Positions 13,819 to 23,634 of a stretch of DNA of 64,000 bases are shown in pieces (positions within the stretch are counted from its first letter, which is position 1; each line of letters starts with the position of its first letter). Position numbers and translations under genes: made by a program. Origin of the DNA: a virus. The stretch is taken from positions 45,521 to 109,520 of IMG/VR virus record IMGVR_UViG_3300005617_000004; one strand, given 5' to 3'. Below the pieces are notes generated by a model that had not been told where the DNA came from, searched no databases, and saw only the letters and a program-made list of their open reading frames with translations.

Positions 13819-16296
13819 ATGGCAAGTCTCATTTTTGCAGTAGACGCCAACACCCTTCTCGACACTCCAACGGCCTCCGGCCTCGAGACGCTGGCCAACG
13901 CGCAGTTCGCGGCGCTGTTGAGCGACATCGTCACCGGCGTGTCGTTCACGACCGACGATCAGTCGCGCACCAGCCGCGACTTGCGGCTGACGGTCACCTA
14001 CACCGATGGCGCGGCGGCCATCTCGACCCCCTTCCTGGTCAAAGCCTTCACCGGCCGCACGGTCGCCGACGTTGCGGCCGCAGCCAACGCCTTCACCGCG
14101 GCCCACACGACCTACTTCTTCTCGGGCCTGTTCACCCAGGTGCTGACCAACACCGCACGTCGCTCCACGATCGTGTACGGCCTGATCGTGTACAACACGT
14201 CGCTGACCGACGGCGCGTCGCACTATGCGGGCAGCGGTGCCGGCGGAGGTGGTGGAGGCACCGTTGGCGGCTCGGGCACCGCCGGCAAGCTCGCAGTGTG
14301 GACGTCGGGCACCGACATCGGCGACAGCGCGCTGACCGAAGCCACCAACACCATCACCTCGTCGAAAGAGCTCATCACCCTTGCCACCGCTGCTGCCCGC
14401 GCAGGCTTCAACCTGCCGCACGGCACGGCACCCAGCGCGCCCGTCAACGGCGACCTGTGGACCACGACCGCCGGGCTGTTCGCCCGCATCAACGGCGCAA
14501 CGGTGACGTACGGATCCGGCACCATCGGTGGCACCGCCGTGCTCAACCGAGTCGCGTACGGCTCGGGCGCCAACACCCTGCAGTCGTCGGCCAACCTGAC
14601 CTACAACGGCACGACCCTCTCAGTTGCAGCCGGCGGTCGCATGGGCGTCGGCTCGGCCGGCCTGACGTCGAACGGACTGACCCTCAGCATGATCGGCACG
14701 CTGAGCACCGCGGATCAGTCCGGGTTGAACGTGTTCGTGACGGGCAGCGTTGCTGCCACGGCGACGGTTACCGGCGTCGTGAGCGGCGCCGGCACGGCGA
14801 CGTCGGCCACCACCGCCGACGTCATGGCCTTCTGGGCGCTGCCCATCACGCCGGGCAGCGGCAGCACCATCACGCGCGGCACCGGCATCCACATCAGCGA
14901 CCCGACGGCCGGCACCAACCGCGCATGGCTCTCGCTGGGTACCAGCGTCAGCGTACCCTCCTACGTGGGCAACTTCGCGATCTACAGCGACATCGCGCAG
15001 CCGAGCTCGTTCGCGGGCACCATCGCCATTCTGGACACCACGACCACGTCGTTCACGACCGCGGGCGGCGGCTCGTTTGCCAAGCTGCTGCAGACGGTTG
15101 CCTCGGCCAGCGGGTCCGCGGGCTTCAATCTGCCGCACGGCGCTGCTCCTTCCGCGCCAGTCAACGGCGACCTGTGGACCACCACCACTGCGTTGTTCGT
15201 GCGCATCAACGGCGCGACGGTGCAGCTGGGTGGAGGCGGCCTCACCGGCTCCCTGACCGCCACGCGCGTCCCGTTCGCCAGCGGCGCCAGCACCCTGACC
15301 GACAGCGCGTTCATGACGTTCAGCACCGCAGCAGGGCTGGTGGTCAACCGGTCGGGTGCGGCCAACGTCACCATGCTCGGCTCGAACGCCGGCAACACGA
15401 CCATGACGGCGGTCGACTGCGTACTGATCGGCGACAATGCCGGCAACGCGATCACCTCGGGCGCGCAGTGCACGTTCCTCGGCAAGGACGCAGGCCTCGC
15501 CAACACACAGGGCAGCGGCAACACCTTCATCGGGTTCTCGGCCGGCGTGCTCAACGGCACCAGTGGCGCGCGCTCAGGCATCACCGCGGTCGGCTACAAC
15601 GCCGGCAGCATGAGCACCGGCGGCAGCAACACCTTCCTCGGTGCCACCAGCGGCGCGAACTCGGTCACGGGTACCGCCAACATCTTCATCGGCCGGTCGA
15701 GTGGCGACGGCACCGGCACCGCCGCCAGCAACCGGTTCGTAGCTGGCTCCGACTCGTACCCGGTCGCCGATGTCTGGTTCGGCCAGGGCGAGACGAACGC
15801 GGCTGCGGTCGCGTGGACCCTGCACGGCACCAACGGCGCGGGCGCCGACAAGGTCGGTGGCGCACTTCAGCTCGCTGGCGGCCAGGGCACCGGCACGGGC
15901 GTCGGCGGCAACATCGTGTTCCAGACGGCGATTGCCGGCGGGTCCAGCAGCACCCTCAACGCGCTGACCACTGGCCTGACCATCAATCAGCGCAAGACGG
16001 CGGACTTCGCCTATGGCCTTGTGCTGCCCGTCCGCACGGTGACCGCGACCACCGACACGGCCACCTACACCGACTACACCATTCAGTGCGACACGACATC
16101 CAACAACATCGCGCAGACCCTGCCGGCATCGCCCCCGACCGGTCTCGTCATCAACGTGAAGAAGACCGCCGCAGGCAACACGCTGACCATCACCGCCAGC
16201 GCAGGCAACATCGATGGCGCCGCGAGCGTCGTGGTGACGACCCTGAACCAGTCGTACTCGTTCCAGTACAACGGCACACAGTGGATCATCCTGTGA
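13819..16296 (+). CDS. long spike/fibre protein, 825 aa
   Basis: The N-terminal domain (1-135) is shared with the proteins at 19809 and 23635 and probably docks the fibre to the virion. A Gly-rich hinge follows (about 134-150). A 35-residue module (AGFNLPHGxAPSAPVNGDLW) occurs twice, at residues 195-229 and 434-468. Residues about 525-640 contain GNTFIG / GYNAG-type repeats like the head of trimeric adhesins. The C-terminus (NVKKTAAGNTLTITASAGNI) is a common phage fibre ending. ATG 13819 was chosen because it aligns with the paralogues. Role: host binding. Confidence 0.75.
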   Translation: MASLIFAVDANTLLDTPTASGLETLANAQFAALLSDIVTGVSFTTDDQSRTSRDLRLTVTYTDGAAAISTPFLVKAFTGRTVADVAAAANAFTAAHTTYFFSGLFTQVLTNTARRSTIVYGLIVYNTSLTDGASHYAGSGAGGGGGGTVGGSGTAGKLAVWTSGTDIGDSALTEATNTITSSKELITLATAAARAGFNLPHGTAPSAPVNGDLWTTTAGLFARINGATVTYGSGTIGGTAVLNRVAYGSGANTLQSSANLTYNGTTLSVAAGGRMGVGSAGLTSNGLTLSMIGTLSTADQSGLNVFVTGSVAATATVTGVVSGAGTATSATTADVMAFWALPITPGSGSTITRGTGIHISDPTAGTNRAWLSLGTSVSVPSYVGNFAIYSDIAQPSSFAGTIAILDTTTTSFTTAGGGSFAKLLQTVASASGSAGFNLPHGAAPSAPVNGDLWTTTTALFVRINGATVQLGGGGLTGSLTATRVPFASGASTLTDSAFMTFSTAAGLVVNRSGAANVTMLGSNAGNTTMTAVDCVLIGDNAGNAITSGAQCTFLGKDAGLANTQGSGNTFIGFSAGVLNGTSGARSGITAVGYNAGSMSTGGSNTFLGATSGANSVTGTANIFIGRSSGDGTGTAASNRFVAGSDSYPVADVWFGQGETNAAAVAWTLHGTNGAGADKVGGALQLAGGQGTGTGVGGNIVFQTAIAGGSSSTLNALTTGLTINQRKTADFAYGLVLPVRTVTATTDTATYTDYTIQCDTTSNNIAQTLPASPPTGLVINVKKTAAGNTLTITASAGNIDGAASVVVTTLNQSYSFQYNGTQWIIL
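14401..15222 (+). repeat. two copies of a 105-base fibre module
   Basis: 14401-14505 and 15118-15222 encode near-identical 35-residue modules (AGFNLPHG, APSAPVNGDLWTTT, RINGATV). They lie 717 bases apart within the fibre gene and could recombine. Confidence 0.75.
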
Positions 16297-16679
16297 GCTT
16301 TGCGCCCTTGAACGTCATCGGGTCCCTCAAGTCTGCCAACTTCAACTCGACGGCCGATCAAGCCATCCCAATCCAGCTGCCGGCCGGCTTCACCAAGTAC
16401 GTGGTGACCGGGCTGGTGGCGTACAATCCCAGCACGAGCCTGACTACTGCGGCTGGAGGCCTGTACAACGCCACCAGCAAACCCGCGGGCGGCATCCTGG
16501 TAGCCGCAGCGCAGGTGTACACCGCGCTCACCGCGGCGGGGAAGTTCTTGCCCGTGACGTTGGCCGCACTCGCTGGCACTGACCTGCAGACCGCGGCCAA
16601 CGTGTACTTGTCGCTCACTCTCGCGCAAGGTGGAGCCGCTACGGCCGACGTCGCGGTCCTCGGGTATTTCCTGCCATGA
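16293..16679 (+). CDS. small virion/fibre-associated protein, 128 aa
   Basis: GTG 16293 overlaps the fibre stop (GTGA). The product has the pattern GSLKSANFNSTADQAIPI, then KYVVTGLVAYNPSTSLTTA with GGLYNATSKPAGG, and ends QGGAATADVAVLGYFLP. I know this as a recurrent small beta-rich phage protein found near fibre genes. Likely a virion or fibre accessory; exact role unknown. Confidence 0.65.
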   Translation: MSFAPLNVIGSLKSANFNSTADQAIPIQLPAGFTKYVVTGLVAYNPSTSLTTAAGGLYNATSKPAGGILVAAAQVYTALTAAGKFLPVTLAALAGTDLQTAANVYLSLTLAQGGAATADVAVLGYFLP

Positions 16680-16960
16680 CCTACACTCCTGGTGGAAGCG
16701 TGGCGGTCCAAGTCAACTTCGGCACGACGTCTAATTTCTCGGTGCGGACGACCGTCACCGGCGTGCCATGGGTCACCGCCGGGTCCCATTTCACCGTCAC
16801 ACCCGCGGGCAGCACCGTCGATCACGGCGTTGAAGACGCGGTGATCGAGGGCCTCACCGGCGGTGTGGAAAACCCGATCGCTGGTACCGGCTTTGACCTC
16901 GTCGTATCCAGCCCCAACGGCTCCAAGGGCCTCTACGCCTTCAACGTGATAGGAAACTAA
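16676..16960 (+). CDS. small beta-rich protein, 94 aa
   Basis: ATGA overlap with the previous gene. The product is nearly all beta strand, with the pattern VQVNFGTTSNFSVRTTV and a closing GLYAFNVIGN. It sits inside the adhesin cassette, so a virion accessory protein is likely. Confidence 0.55.
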   Translation: MTYTPGGSVAVQVNFGTTSNFSVRTTVTGVPWVTAGSHFTVTPAGSTVDHGVEDAVIEGLTGGVENPIAGTGFDLVVSSPNGSKGLYAFNVIGN

Positions 16961-16961
16961 C

Positions 16962-18440
16962 ATGTCCGTCAATATCCAGGGTGGCAGCAGCACTACCAAC
17001 CAAGCGAACGTCACTGACAACAACCTGAACGTCACGTTGCCGTCGGTTTATGACGAGTCGGGCTACAACCGGCCGCTGGGTGAAGTCGACGCCGGACTCG
17101 TGCGTGGCACGCCGACGCTGTTGGCGCCTGAGGTGTCGGAAGACTTCCGCCAGCGCGCAGAGCTCGACACCCTGCTCGCCTACGACGATTTCAACTACGT
17201 GGCGCAGGACACCGGCAAGTACATCTTCCGCAACACCACCATGACCGGCTCGTGGGGCGGCGGCGCGTTCAGCACCAACGCGTCGGCCATCACCACGACC
17301 ACCACCGGCTGTCAGCTGCTGACCCGTCAGTATTTCCCGGTGTTCGGCGGTGCCGAGACCTACGCCTACTTCAAGCTCGGCTTCACCGGCACCTGGGCGG
17401 TCACCAACAAGACCATCGACATCGGCCTGATGACCGCGAACACGACCACCCCGTTCGCCCCGACCGACGGCGTGTTCCTGCGCGCCAACTCCACGGGTCT
17501 GTTCGGCGTCGTCAGCGTCAACGGTGTCGAGCAGACTTCGTCGCCCTTCGTGGTCTCCTCCGGCGGCATAGATTGGGTTCCTACCATCGGCACGTTCTAC
17601 GACTGCATCGTTACCTGCGGTGAAAACGTCGCCGTGTTCTGGATGGACCTGCGCGACGGCAACGGCTACGTGATGATGGCCCGCATCAGCACGGCTCCGG
17701 GTTCGGGCGCGCCTCTCTACGCCGGCGCTCTCCAGTTCGGCATCCGCGACGCCAACACTGGCACCACGTCAGCCGTCATGGGTGCCAAGATCAGCCGCTG
17801 GTCGGTGTCGCAGGGCGGCTACCACACGACCCGCCCGTGGGCCGAGCAGGTGATATGCGCAGGCATGAGCGGCGCGCAGGGTCAGCAAGGCGGTACGATG
17901 GGCTCGACGGCCCTGTACACCAACTCGCTGGCCCCGGGTGCCGGCGCGGTGATGACCAACACCACCGCGGCACTGGGCACCGGCCTGGGCGGTCAGTTCG
18001 CCGCCCTGCCGACCCTGGCGGCCAACACGGACGGCATCGTTTGCTCCTACCTGAATCCGGTGCCGACCACCGGCATCACTGGACGCGTGCTGGTGGTCAC
18101 CGGCATCAAGATTTCCAGCATTGTGACCACGGTGCTGGCGGGCAACGCGTCGCCGGTGGTGTACGCCTACTCGGCCGCCTGGGGACATGACGCACTGTCG
18201 CTGGCCACCGCCGAAGCGGCCACGACCAAGGCCCCGCGCAGAAAGGCTTTGGGCTTCCACCAGTTCGCAGCCGCGGCTGCGGTCTACACGTCAGGAGGCG
18301 CCGACATTTTCCTGCCGGTAGACGACATCGCGGTCAACCCGGGTGAATACTTCCAGATCGTCGCCAAGAACATCGGCGTGGTCACCACCACCGGCGTGAT
18401 CATGTTCCACATCTCCATCCAGTCGCACTGGGAGGCCTGA
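16962..18440 (+). CDS. large structural protein, 492 aa
   Basis: The N-terminal 80 residues are polar (many Asn/Thr). The middle (about 95-270) is a beta-sandwich resembling carbohydrate-binding or lectin-like domains (YFKLGFTGTWAVTNKTIDIG and FYDCIVTCGENVAVFWMDL). The C-terminal 150 residues are another beta-rich domain ending ISIQSHWEA. Size and place between fibre genes suggest a spike or vertex component. Two-domain description is from strand pattern only. Confidence 0.6.
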   Translation: MSVNIQGGSSTTNQANVTDNNLNVTLPSVYDESGYNRPLGEVDAGLVRGTPTLLAPEVSEDFRQRAELDTLLAYDDFNYVAQDTGKYIFRNTTMTGSWGGGAFSTNASAITTTTTGCQLLTRQYFPVFGGAETYAYFKLGFTGTWAVTNKTIDIGLMTANTTTPFAPTDGVFLRANSTGLFGVVSVNGVEQTSSPFVVSSGGIDWVPTIGTFYDCIVTCGENVAVFWMDLRDGNGYVMMARISTAPGSGAPLYAGALQFGIRDANTGTTSAVMGAKISRWSVSQGGYHTTRPWAEQVICAGMSGAQGQQGGTMGSTALYTNSLAPGAGAVMTNTTAALGTGLGGQFAALPTLAANTDGIVCSYLNPVPTTGITGRVLVVTGIKISSIVTTVLAGNASPVVYAYSAAWGHDALSLATAEAATTKAPRRKALGFHQFAAAAAVYTSGGADIFLPVDDIAVNPGEYFQIVAKNIGVVTTTGVIMFHISIQSHWEA

Positions 18441-18462
18441 GCGCATCCTTGACTCCCTAGAA

Positions 18463-18493
18463 GTCTCCGTAGGGTCGAGGGGCCTACGGAGAC
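18463..18493 (+). promoter_or_regulatory. 11-bp hairpin covering a ribosome binding site
   Basis: GTCTCCGTAGG (18463-18473) and CCTACGGAGAC (18483-18493) are perfectly complementary, with a 9-base loop. The right arm holds the GGAG site, 3 bases before ATG 18497, so folding would hide the start site. A TTGACT lies just upstream at 18449. Confidence 0.6.
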
Positions 18494-18496
18494 TCT

Positions 18497-18970
18497 ATGG
18501 CTGGCCCCACCCCGCGCTTCTTCGTCGAACTCACCAGCACGCAGGCCTTTTGCCTCGCAAGCCTGCTGACCCGCGCCACCAACACGCCGGGCAGCCAGCA
18601 GACGCACCGCAGCCGAGTGCTGAACAAGCTGCACACCCAGCTGAAGGAGTTCAACGACGCGCGGCTGGGTCTCGTCAAGGCTCATGCCGTCCTCGACGAG
18701 GCCGGCGAGCCGGTTGTCAACGGCGACACGTACGCGCTGAAGGACAAGAAAGCCTTCGACGCCGCCTTCGATACCCTGCAGACGGAACTCAAGATCATCC
18801 TGGATGGCCGTACGGACGAGATCATGAACCGCGCGCTCGGTGCCGTGTACGAGATCCTGACCACCGACCAGTGCCCTGCGCTCCTGCCGCCGCAGCCTGG
18901 GCAGGCGTTCGAGCAGTCCGAGGCGTTCGTGTTCATGCAACTGGTGGACTCGTTTATCAAGACGTCCTAG
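18497..18970 (+). CDS. helical protein, 157 aa
   Basis: Almost wholly alpha-helical, charged product (residues 15-125 hold long helices such as HTQLKEFNDARLGLVKAHAV). It lies in the structural cassette behind the 18463 hairpin. Chaperone, scaffold or assembly factor is possible; no family recognised. Confidence 0.5.
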   Translation: MAGPTPRFFVELTSTQAFCLASLLTRATNTPGSQQTHRSRVLNKLHTQLKEFNDARLGLVKAHAVLDEAGEPVVNGDTYALKDKKAFDAAFDTLQTELKIILDGRTDEIMNRALGAVYEILTTDQCPALLPPQPGQAFEQSEAFVFMQLVDSFIKTS

Positions 18971-19088
18971 CCCCTACGCCCCGGTGTTGCATAAAGCAGT
19001 GCTGCGCATACCCTTTGCGCATGCTCCGGTGCCTATTTACCCGTGGATGGTCATCCATCCGCACGCGTATCCTTGCACCCGAAACACA

Positions 19089-19121
19089 CCTCGGTAGCCG
19101 CTGCCTGCGTGACTACCGAGG
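19089..19121. repeat. 9-bp inverted repeat in a 203-base gap
   Basis: CCTCGGTAG at 19089-19097 pairs with CTACCGAGG at 19113-19121. The gap 18971-19173 otherwise holds no gene. TTGACA at 19129 and CTACGGAG before ATG 19174 suggest a promoter and ribosome site for the next gene, and the hairpin may end the upstream transcript. Confidence 0.45.
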
Positions 19122-19173
19122 CGCATCGTTGACATCCAGCCACCCCCGTTCCTGATCTACGGAGTCCTCTCCT

Positions 19174-19806
19174 ATGCCTCCAGGCGACACCACGCGGAAA
19201 AGCGGCGAGCATCGGGCCAGCAACTACAGCTCTGGTGAGTTCGTCACCTTCGGCCATCTGGAAGGGGTAATGGGTCAGCTGACCAACGCCCTCAACGGGA
19301 AAGCGACCAGCGGCGAGGTACAGCTGCTGATTCAAGCGGTGAGTCAAGTGACCCGCAACCAGGAGATCCACAGCGAACGCATGGAGAAGGGGCTGAGCGG
19401 CATCTACAGCCGCTGCCAGCAGATCGCTGAAGTCCAAAGCGAGGAGAAGGCCAAGCTGGCTACCGGCATCGAACGCTGCAACGGGCACCATATCGGTGTC
19501 GCCGACCTGTACGAGAAGCACGCGGCGCTGGACCAGAAGGTCGACGCCATCGTCACCGCCAACGAGGTCCGCACCGCACAAGAGACGCAAGCCGAGAAGC
19601 TCGCGCAGCCCAGTAAGACCATCATCGAGACGGTGGTCAGCAACCTCATCACGGCCGCGGTGGTCGCCGTCATCGGCATCGTCGGCGCCCTGTGGATCAA
19701 CTCCGAAGCGGCCGCGCGCGATAAAGAGCGCACCCGCGATGCGCATGAGACTCGCGATGCTGCTGCCGGGCACGCTCCTCAGCCCGCCCCCAGCACTGGA
19801 CCCTGA
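19174..19806 (+). CDS. coiled-coil protein with C-terminal membrane helix
   Basis: The 210-residue product has a long, mostly helical region (about 40-150), then one hydrophobic helix NLITAAVVAVIGIVGALWI (about 162-180), and a polar charged tail (AAARDKERTRDAHETRD). It lies directly before a large spike gene. It could anchor or assemble the spike at a membrane, or act in lysis; no family recognised. Confidence 0.55.
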   Translation: MPPGDTTRKSGEHRASNYSSGEFVTFGHLEGVMGQLTNALNGKATSGEVQLLIQAVSQVTRNQEIHSERMEKGLSGIYSRCQQIAEVQSEEKAKLATGIERCNGHHIGVADLYEKHAALDQKVDAIVTANEVRTAQETQAEKLAQPSKTIIETVVSNLITAAVVAVIGIVGALWINSEAAARDKERTRDAHETRDAAAGHAPQPAPSTGP

Positions 19807-19808
19807 TC

Positions 19809-22628
19809 ATGCCTACCGCAGCTGTTATCGCCGCACAGAACGCCTCCATTACCGCCTCGGCCAGCGGCTCTGGTCTCGAGGATGAGGTCAATGCGCAGCT
19901 TGCGACGCTGCTGAGCCACATCGTGATGAGCCTGCAGATCAGCTCTGCTCAAGCGTCGTCGAAGCAGAACCATCTGCAGGCGGTCATCACCTATCAGGAC
20001 GGCGCAGCAACGATCGCCACGCCATTCGTGCTGAAGCTGTTCACTGGCCGCTCACTCGCCGACGCCGGTGCCGCGGTAGACGCGTTCATGGCGGCGAACA
20101 CCACGTATTTCTTCTCGCCGGTGAGCTTCAACGTCTCCGACGAGCCTCGCGCCGCGAAGCCGGTCGTCCTGGGCCTGCTGTACAACACCGACTACGCCGA
20201 TGGGCTGTCCCACTTCGGTGTCGGCGGATCCGGTGGCGGTGGTGGCGCTCCGAGCGGCCCCGCAGGTGGGGACCTCAGCGGCACCTACCCGGACCCGGAC
20301 GTCAGCGAAGGCCACATCCTGCCGACCGGCGCCGTGTCCACGCGGCTGCTGACCGAGTACCTCGCCGAGCCCTACAACACCTTGAACTTCGGCGGCTACG
20401 CCGACGGAGCGACGCACGCGCTCAGCGCCCCGGCCGCCGCCATCCTGAATGCGCAGTACGCGTCGATCGGGTTCCAGGGCATCTACGCCGCTGCGGCTGG
20501 CGACAGCGCCGACTGGGCGGCATTGCAGATCGCGCTGTACAAGTCGGCCTACACCGGCGCCGTAGTGCAGATCCCGATCGGCACGTCGGTCGTCAACCGT
20601 AACCTGACCTTGTACTGGGAGACGCCCAACCCCAACACCGCGCAGCCGGACCGGCCGATCGTATGCATCGTGCAGGGGTCGGGCCGCGGTTCGATCATCA
20701 AGGCCTACAACATCGGTGCAGGCCGCGGTGTATTCGAGATGTTGGGATCCACCAACCAGGACGCCGCCAACGTCAGCTTCCGTGACTTCACGGTCCTGCA
20801 GGACGTCTCGTGCAACGTCGGCTCCTACGCCTTCCGAGTCGGTGACGCGTGGTGCGGTTGGGACATGCACCGCGTGATCATGTACTGCGCCGGCGGCCTG
20901 CTGATGCGGGTAGCCAGCTCCTCGAGCTACGCGCAGCTGTGCACCACCATCCGCCAGTGTCAGATTTGGACCAACTACAACCAGACCTGGGGCATCTGGA
21001 GCGCTGTCGAGGTGTACGCCATCCAGGTGGAGACCGGTGGCGCGTTCTGGGACCAAGTCCTGATCCTGTCGTGTGCCATCAACGGCTGCTGCAACATCCG
21101 CGCGCACGTCATCAAGTTCATGCAGTGCAACATGTGGACGCAGTCTCAGCGTCCGCTGGGCACGTTCGGCTCCAACTGGAACATCGCGACCCACCTGGGA
21201 CGCCTCGACGCCGACACCTGCTACTTCGAGGATCATGCTCGGGCAATCGTGTGCACGTCCGACGACGCACCAATCGAGAACGTCACCATCCGCGGCTGCT
21301 GGTTCAGTGGTGTCCAGAACTCGGGCGGCCCGGCGGCCGACTACGCTATCGTCTGCGCGCCGAACCTGTGGGCCTTCGGTCCGATCACCATCGCCGACTG
21401 CGCTTTCCGCGACCAGCTGTACACCGGCGCCTCGGTGTTCGTGCCCAGCGTCTCGGCGTTCCTGTACAACAACTCCCGCATCGGTGTCACCTATACTGGC
21501 CTGCCTATCTCCGTGCTGGGCGACAGCGCGTCGCGTATCGTCAGGCTCGACCGCGACACGGCTGCGGCCTTCGACACGTTCGAGTTCGGCGACAATGTCC
21601 GCGCGCTATTCACCGAAGGCATCGTTGGACCGCTGGCCATCATCGAAGACACGGTCACGCAGGCCAGCGTCACGCTCACTAATCCCGATACCGCAGTCAG
21701 CAACGCCGCTAGCGCGGCTTTGATCGCGGCCTGCGGCGTCGCCCAGAGCCGTCAGATAGTGTTCGGACCGGCTCACGCGTCCTTCCCCAACCAAGTCTGG
21801 CTGTTCTCGACGGTCACCGGTGCCGCGCTGGTGCTCGGTGTCGGCGGCGCGAGCCGCGTTCAAGTCGACGACAATCAGGTGGCCGTCGCGCGCAGCTACG
21901 ACGGCAACTACGGGGTTACCGCATCGAACCCGCACGCCGGTTCCAACGCCTACGCGTTCCTGACCGCGTCCAACGGCACCAACAACATATCCATGGTCGC
22001 TTTCGGCACGGGCCATGCACTCGCAGGCCAGGGCTGGCTGTACACCGGGTCAGCGACGTTCCTGATCCTGGGCGTCGCCGGCGTCGAAGTGGCGCGTCTC
22101 GACTACAGCACGTTGCGCATGAAGATGCTCAACTACTCGGTGGTCGGCGGCGTCGGTTTCGAGGCGACCGCCTCGACTGCTGTTGGCAACACCGGGGCTG
22201 CGGTCTCCATCGTTCCGACCGGCGTCGGCGGCGTGGTGGTGCCGGCTGGCGTCTTCAAGGCCGGCAGCGGCCTGGAGATCGAGGCTTCCGGCTTCATCGA
22301 GACGGTCGGGGCCGAGAACATCACCTTCGCTATCATCATCCAGGGGCAGACGCTTGCCACCGTGGTGATCCCCGTGGCGGGCCTCGTCTCCTTCGTCGGG
22401 TACTTCCTGAAGATGTCGGTGGCGGTGCGCACGGCGGGCGCCGGCGGTACGCTCATCGGCCAGGGATATCTCATGTTCAACAACACCGCGCTGAACATCG
22501 TCGCCGGCTCGACGCAGGCGCTCGACACGACCGCGACTGCCCTGGTCGACGTGACGGTCCAGCACTCGGTGGTTGACCCCGGCAACGTGGTGTACACCAC
22601 CAACTACACCCAGAAGATCAAAAGCTGA
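19809..22628 (+). CDS. large spike protein, 939 aa
   Basis: The N-terminal domain (1-140) is related to those of the 13819 and 23635 products. A Gly hinge and the motif GGDLSGTYPDPDV (a common phage spike linker) follow. Residues about 190-600 look like a right-handed beta-helix with regularly spaced short strands and Asn/Cys turns, and include PIENVTIRGCWFSGVQ. Such spikes bind or degrade surface polysaccharide. The C-terminal 150 residues form another beta domain. Enzymatic residues cannot be assigned by eye. Confidence 0.7.
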   Translation: MPTAAVIAAQNASITASASGSGLEDEVNAQLATLLSHIVMSLQISSAQASSKQNHLQAVITYQDGAATIATPFVLKLFTGRSLADAGAAVDAFMAANTTYFFSPVSFNVSDEPRAAKPVVLGLLYNTDYADGLSHFGVGGSGGGGGAPSGPAGGDLSGTYPDPDVSEGHILPTGAVSTRLLTEYLAEPYNTLNFGGYADGATHALSAPAAAILNAQYASIGFQGIYAAAAGDSADWAALQIALYKSAYTGAVVQIPIGTSVVNRNLTLYWETPNPNTAQPDRPIVCIVQGSGRGSIIKAYNIGAGRGVFEMLGSTNQDAANVSFRDFTVLQDVSCNVGSYAFRVGDAWCGWDMHRVIMYCAGGLLMRVASSSSYAQLCTTIRQCQIWTNYNQTWGIWSAVEVYAIQVETGGAFWDQVLILSCAINGCCNIRAHVIKFMQCNMWTQSQRPLGTFGSNWNIATHLGRLDADTCYFEDHARAIVCTSDDAPIENVTIRGCWFSGVQNSGGPAADYAIVCAPNLWAFGPITIADCAFRDQLYTGASVFVPSVSAFLYNNSRIGVTYTGLPISVLGDSASRIVRLDRDTAAAFDTFEFGDNVRALFTEGIVGPLAIIEDTVTQASVTLTNPDTAVSNAASAALIAACGVAQSRQIVFGPAHASFPNQVWLFSTVTGAALVLGVGGASRVQVDDNQVAVARSYDGNYGVTASNPHAGSNAYAFLTASNGTNNISMVAFGTGHALAGQGWLYTGSATFLILGVAGVEVARLDYSTLRMKMLNYSVVGGVGFEATASTAVGNTGAAVSIVPTGVGGVVVPAGVFKAGSGLEIEASGFIETVGAENITFAIIIQGQTLATVVIPVAGLVSFVGYFLKMSVAVRTAGAGGTLIGQGYLMFNNTALNIVAGSTQALDTTATALVDVTVQHSVVDPGNVVYTTNYTQKIKS

Positions 22629-23209
22629 TGAGCGAACCCCTGTGGGCCATCGCCGCTGTCGCCCTGCTCGGCGTGACCTTCTGGTTCGCGCATGCCCCAG
22701 CCCCGTCGATCGCGGGCGACGTTGCGGTCGACACCTCTACCCACTTCCACCTCTGGCGAGGCGCCAACGATGCTGACGGTACGTATCAGGTGCGCGATGG
22801 CGCTGATCAGCTGGTGTCTGCTTTTCACGTGCGGTACAACCGGGTGTCAGAAGTCCCGCTCGACCGCCCCGCTGACGCCGCCCACTACCGCGGCCACTAC
22901 GACCGCGACTACTACGCCGCCGAGCCCGCTTTCGACATCGGCGTCTGGACCGGCTACGCCCGGTTCGGCGGCGACAACCGCCACTGGCAGTCCGGCGTCC
23001 GGTGCAGCCCCCTCCGCCTCCTGTACGGCACCATCGGCACCGATCTCGCCCTCTCGCAAGACGCAGCCGGTGCCGGCATCTCCCTCTACCCGCCGCCCGA
23101 CTATTTCGGCGCCCCCTGGGAGCATTTCGGATTGGGCGCTTGGTACATGGCTCCTTTTGATGGCGGCAGCCCTAGCTGGGTGTACGGCCTGTCATTCTCT
23201 GCTCACTAA
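22628..23209 (+). CDS. exported aromatic-rich protein, 193 aa
   Basis: ATG overlaps the spike stop (TGATG). An N-terminal hydrophobic signal-like helix (LWAIAAVALLGVTFWFAHA) is followed by a Trp/Tyr/Gly-rich body with possible beta strands (FGLGAWYMAPFDGG). Possibly periplasmic or outer-membrane located; a lysis or receptor-modifying role is conceivable but unproven. Confidence 0.5.
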   Translation: MSEPLWAIAAVALLGVTFWFAHAPAPSIAGDVAVDTSTHFHLWRGANDADGTYQVRDGADQLVSAFHVRYNRVSEVPLDRPADAAHYRGHYDRDYYAAEPAFDIGVWTGYARFGGDNRHWQSGVRCSPLRLLYGTIGTDLALSQDAAGAGISLYPPPDYFGAPWEHFGLGAWYMAPFDGGSPSWVYGLSFSAH

Positions 23210-23222
23210 CCCTGGAGGTTCT

Positions 23223-23573
23223 ATGAACTTCGGCGCCGCGTTCTCCGCTCTGTTCACCAAGGCCAAGGATGAGGTCGCCAAGGCCGACATCCCGCACCGC
23301 AACTGGTCATCCCTGCGATGGCTCGGCTTGCTGGCGGTGGTCGCGCTGGTGGTGTACAACGCCGCCTCGCACCTGCTGGCCGACGCGTCTCTGCAGCTGA
23401 TCGCCCACTGCTTCGTCATCTGGCTGGTGTGCAACACGGTGACCCGCGCAGTCACCACCGCCGCCAACGCCTGGAGCCGTGTGCGCATCACCGAAATCCT
23501 CGACAAGGACAACGAGATCACCCCCGGTGAGCAAGCGATCCTCGAGAAGCTGGATGCGCAGCCGGACAAGTAG
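23223..23573 (+). CDS. holin-like two-helix membrane protein
   Basis: ATG 23223 with GGAGGTT seven bases upstream. The 116-residue product has a charged N-terminus, two membrane helices (about 39-54 and 61-78) and a charged C-terminal tail. The last third reads KDNEITPGEQAILEKLD. Size and topology match holins or similar small membrane proteins. No separate endolysin adjoins it. Confidence 0.5.
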   Translation: MNFGAAFSALFTKAKDEVAKADIPHRNWSSLRWLGLLAVVALVVYNAASHLLADASLQLIAHCFVIWLVCNTVTRAVTTAANAWSRVRITEILDKDNEITPGEQAILEKLDAQPDK

Positions 23574-23634
23574 ACCCCTGCCGCTGGCTTTTTCGTCAAC
23601 CCGAGCCAGAATGGCTCGATCCTGAGGAGTCATC

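Noticed and set aside
14298-16292. Long frame in a second reading phase of the fibre gene
   Set aside because: Repetitive Arg/His-rich shadow of the fibre repeats; only its end, from GTG 16293, is a real gene.
20052-21236. 394-residue antisense frame in the large spike gene
   Set aside because: No start context; composition typical of reverse-strand shadows in GC-rich DNA.
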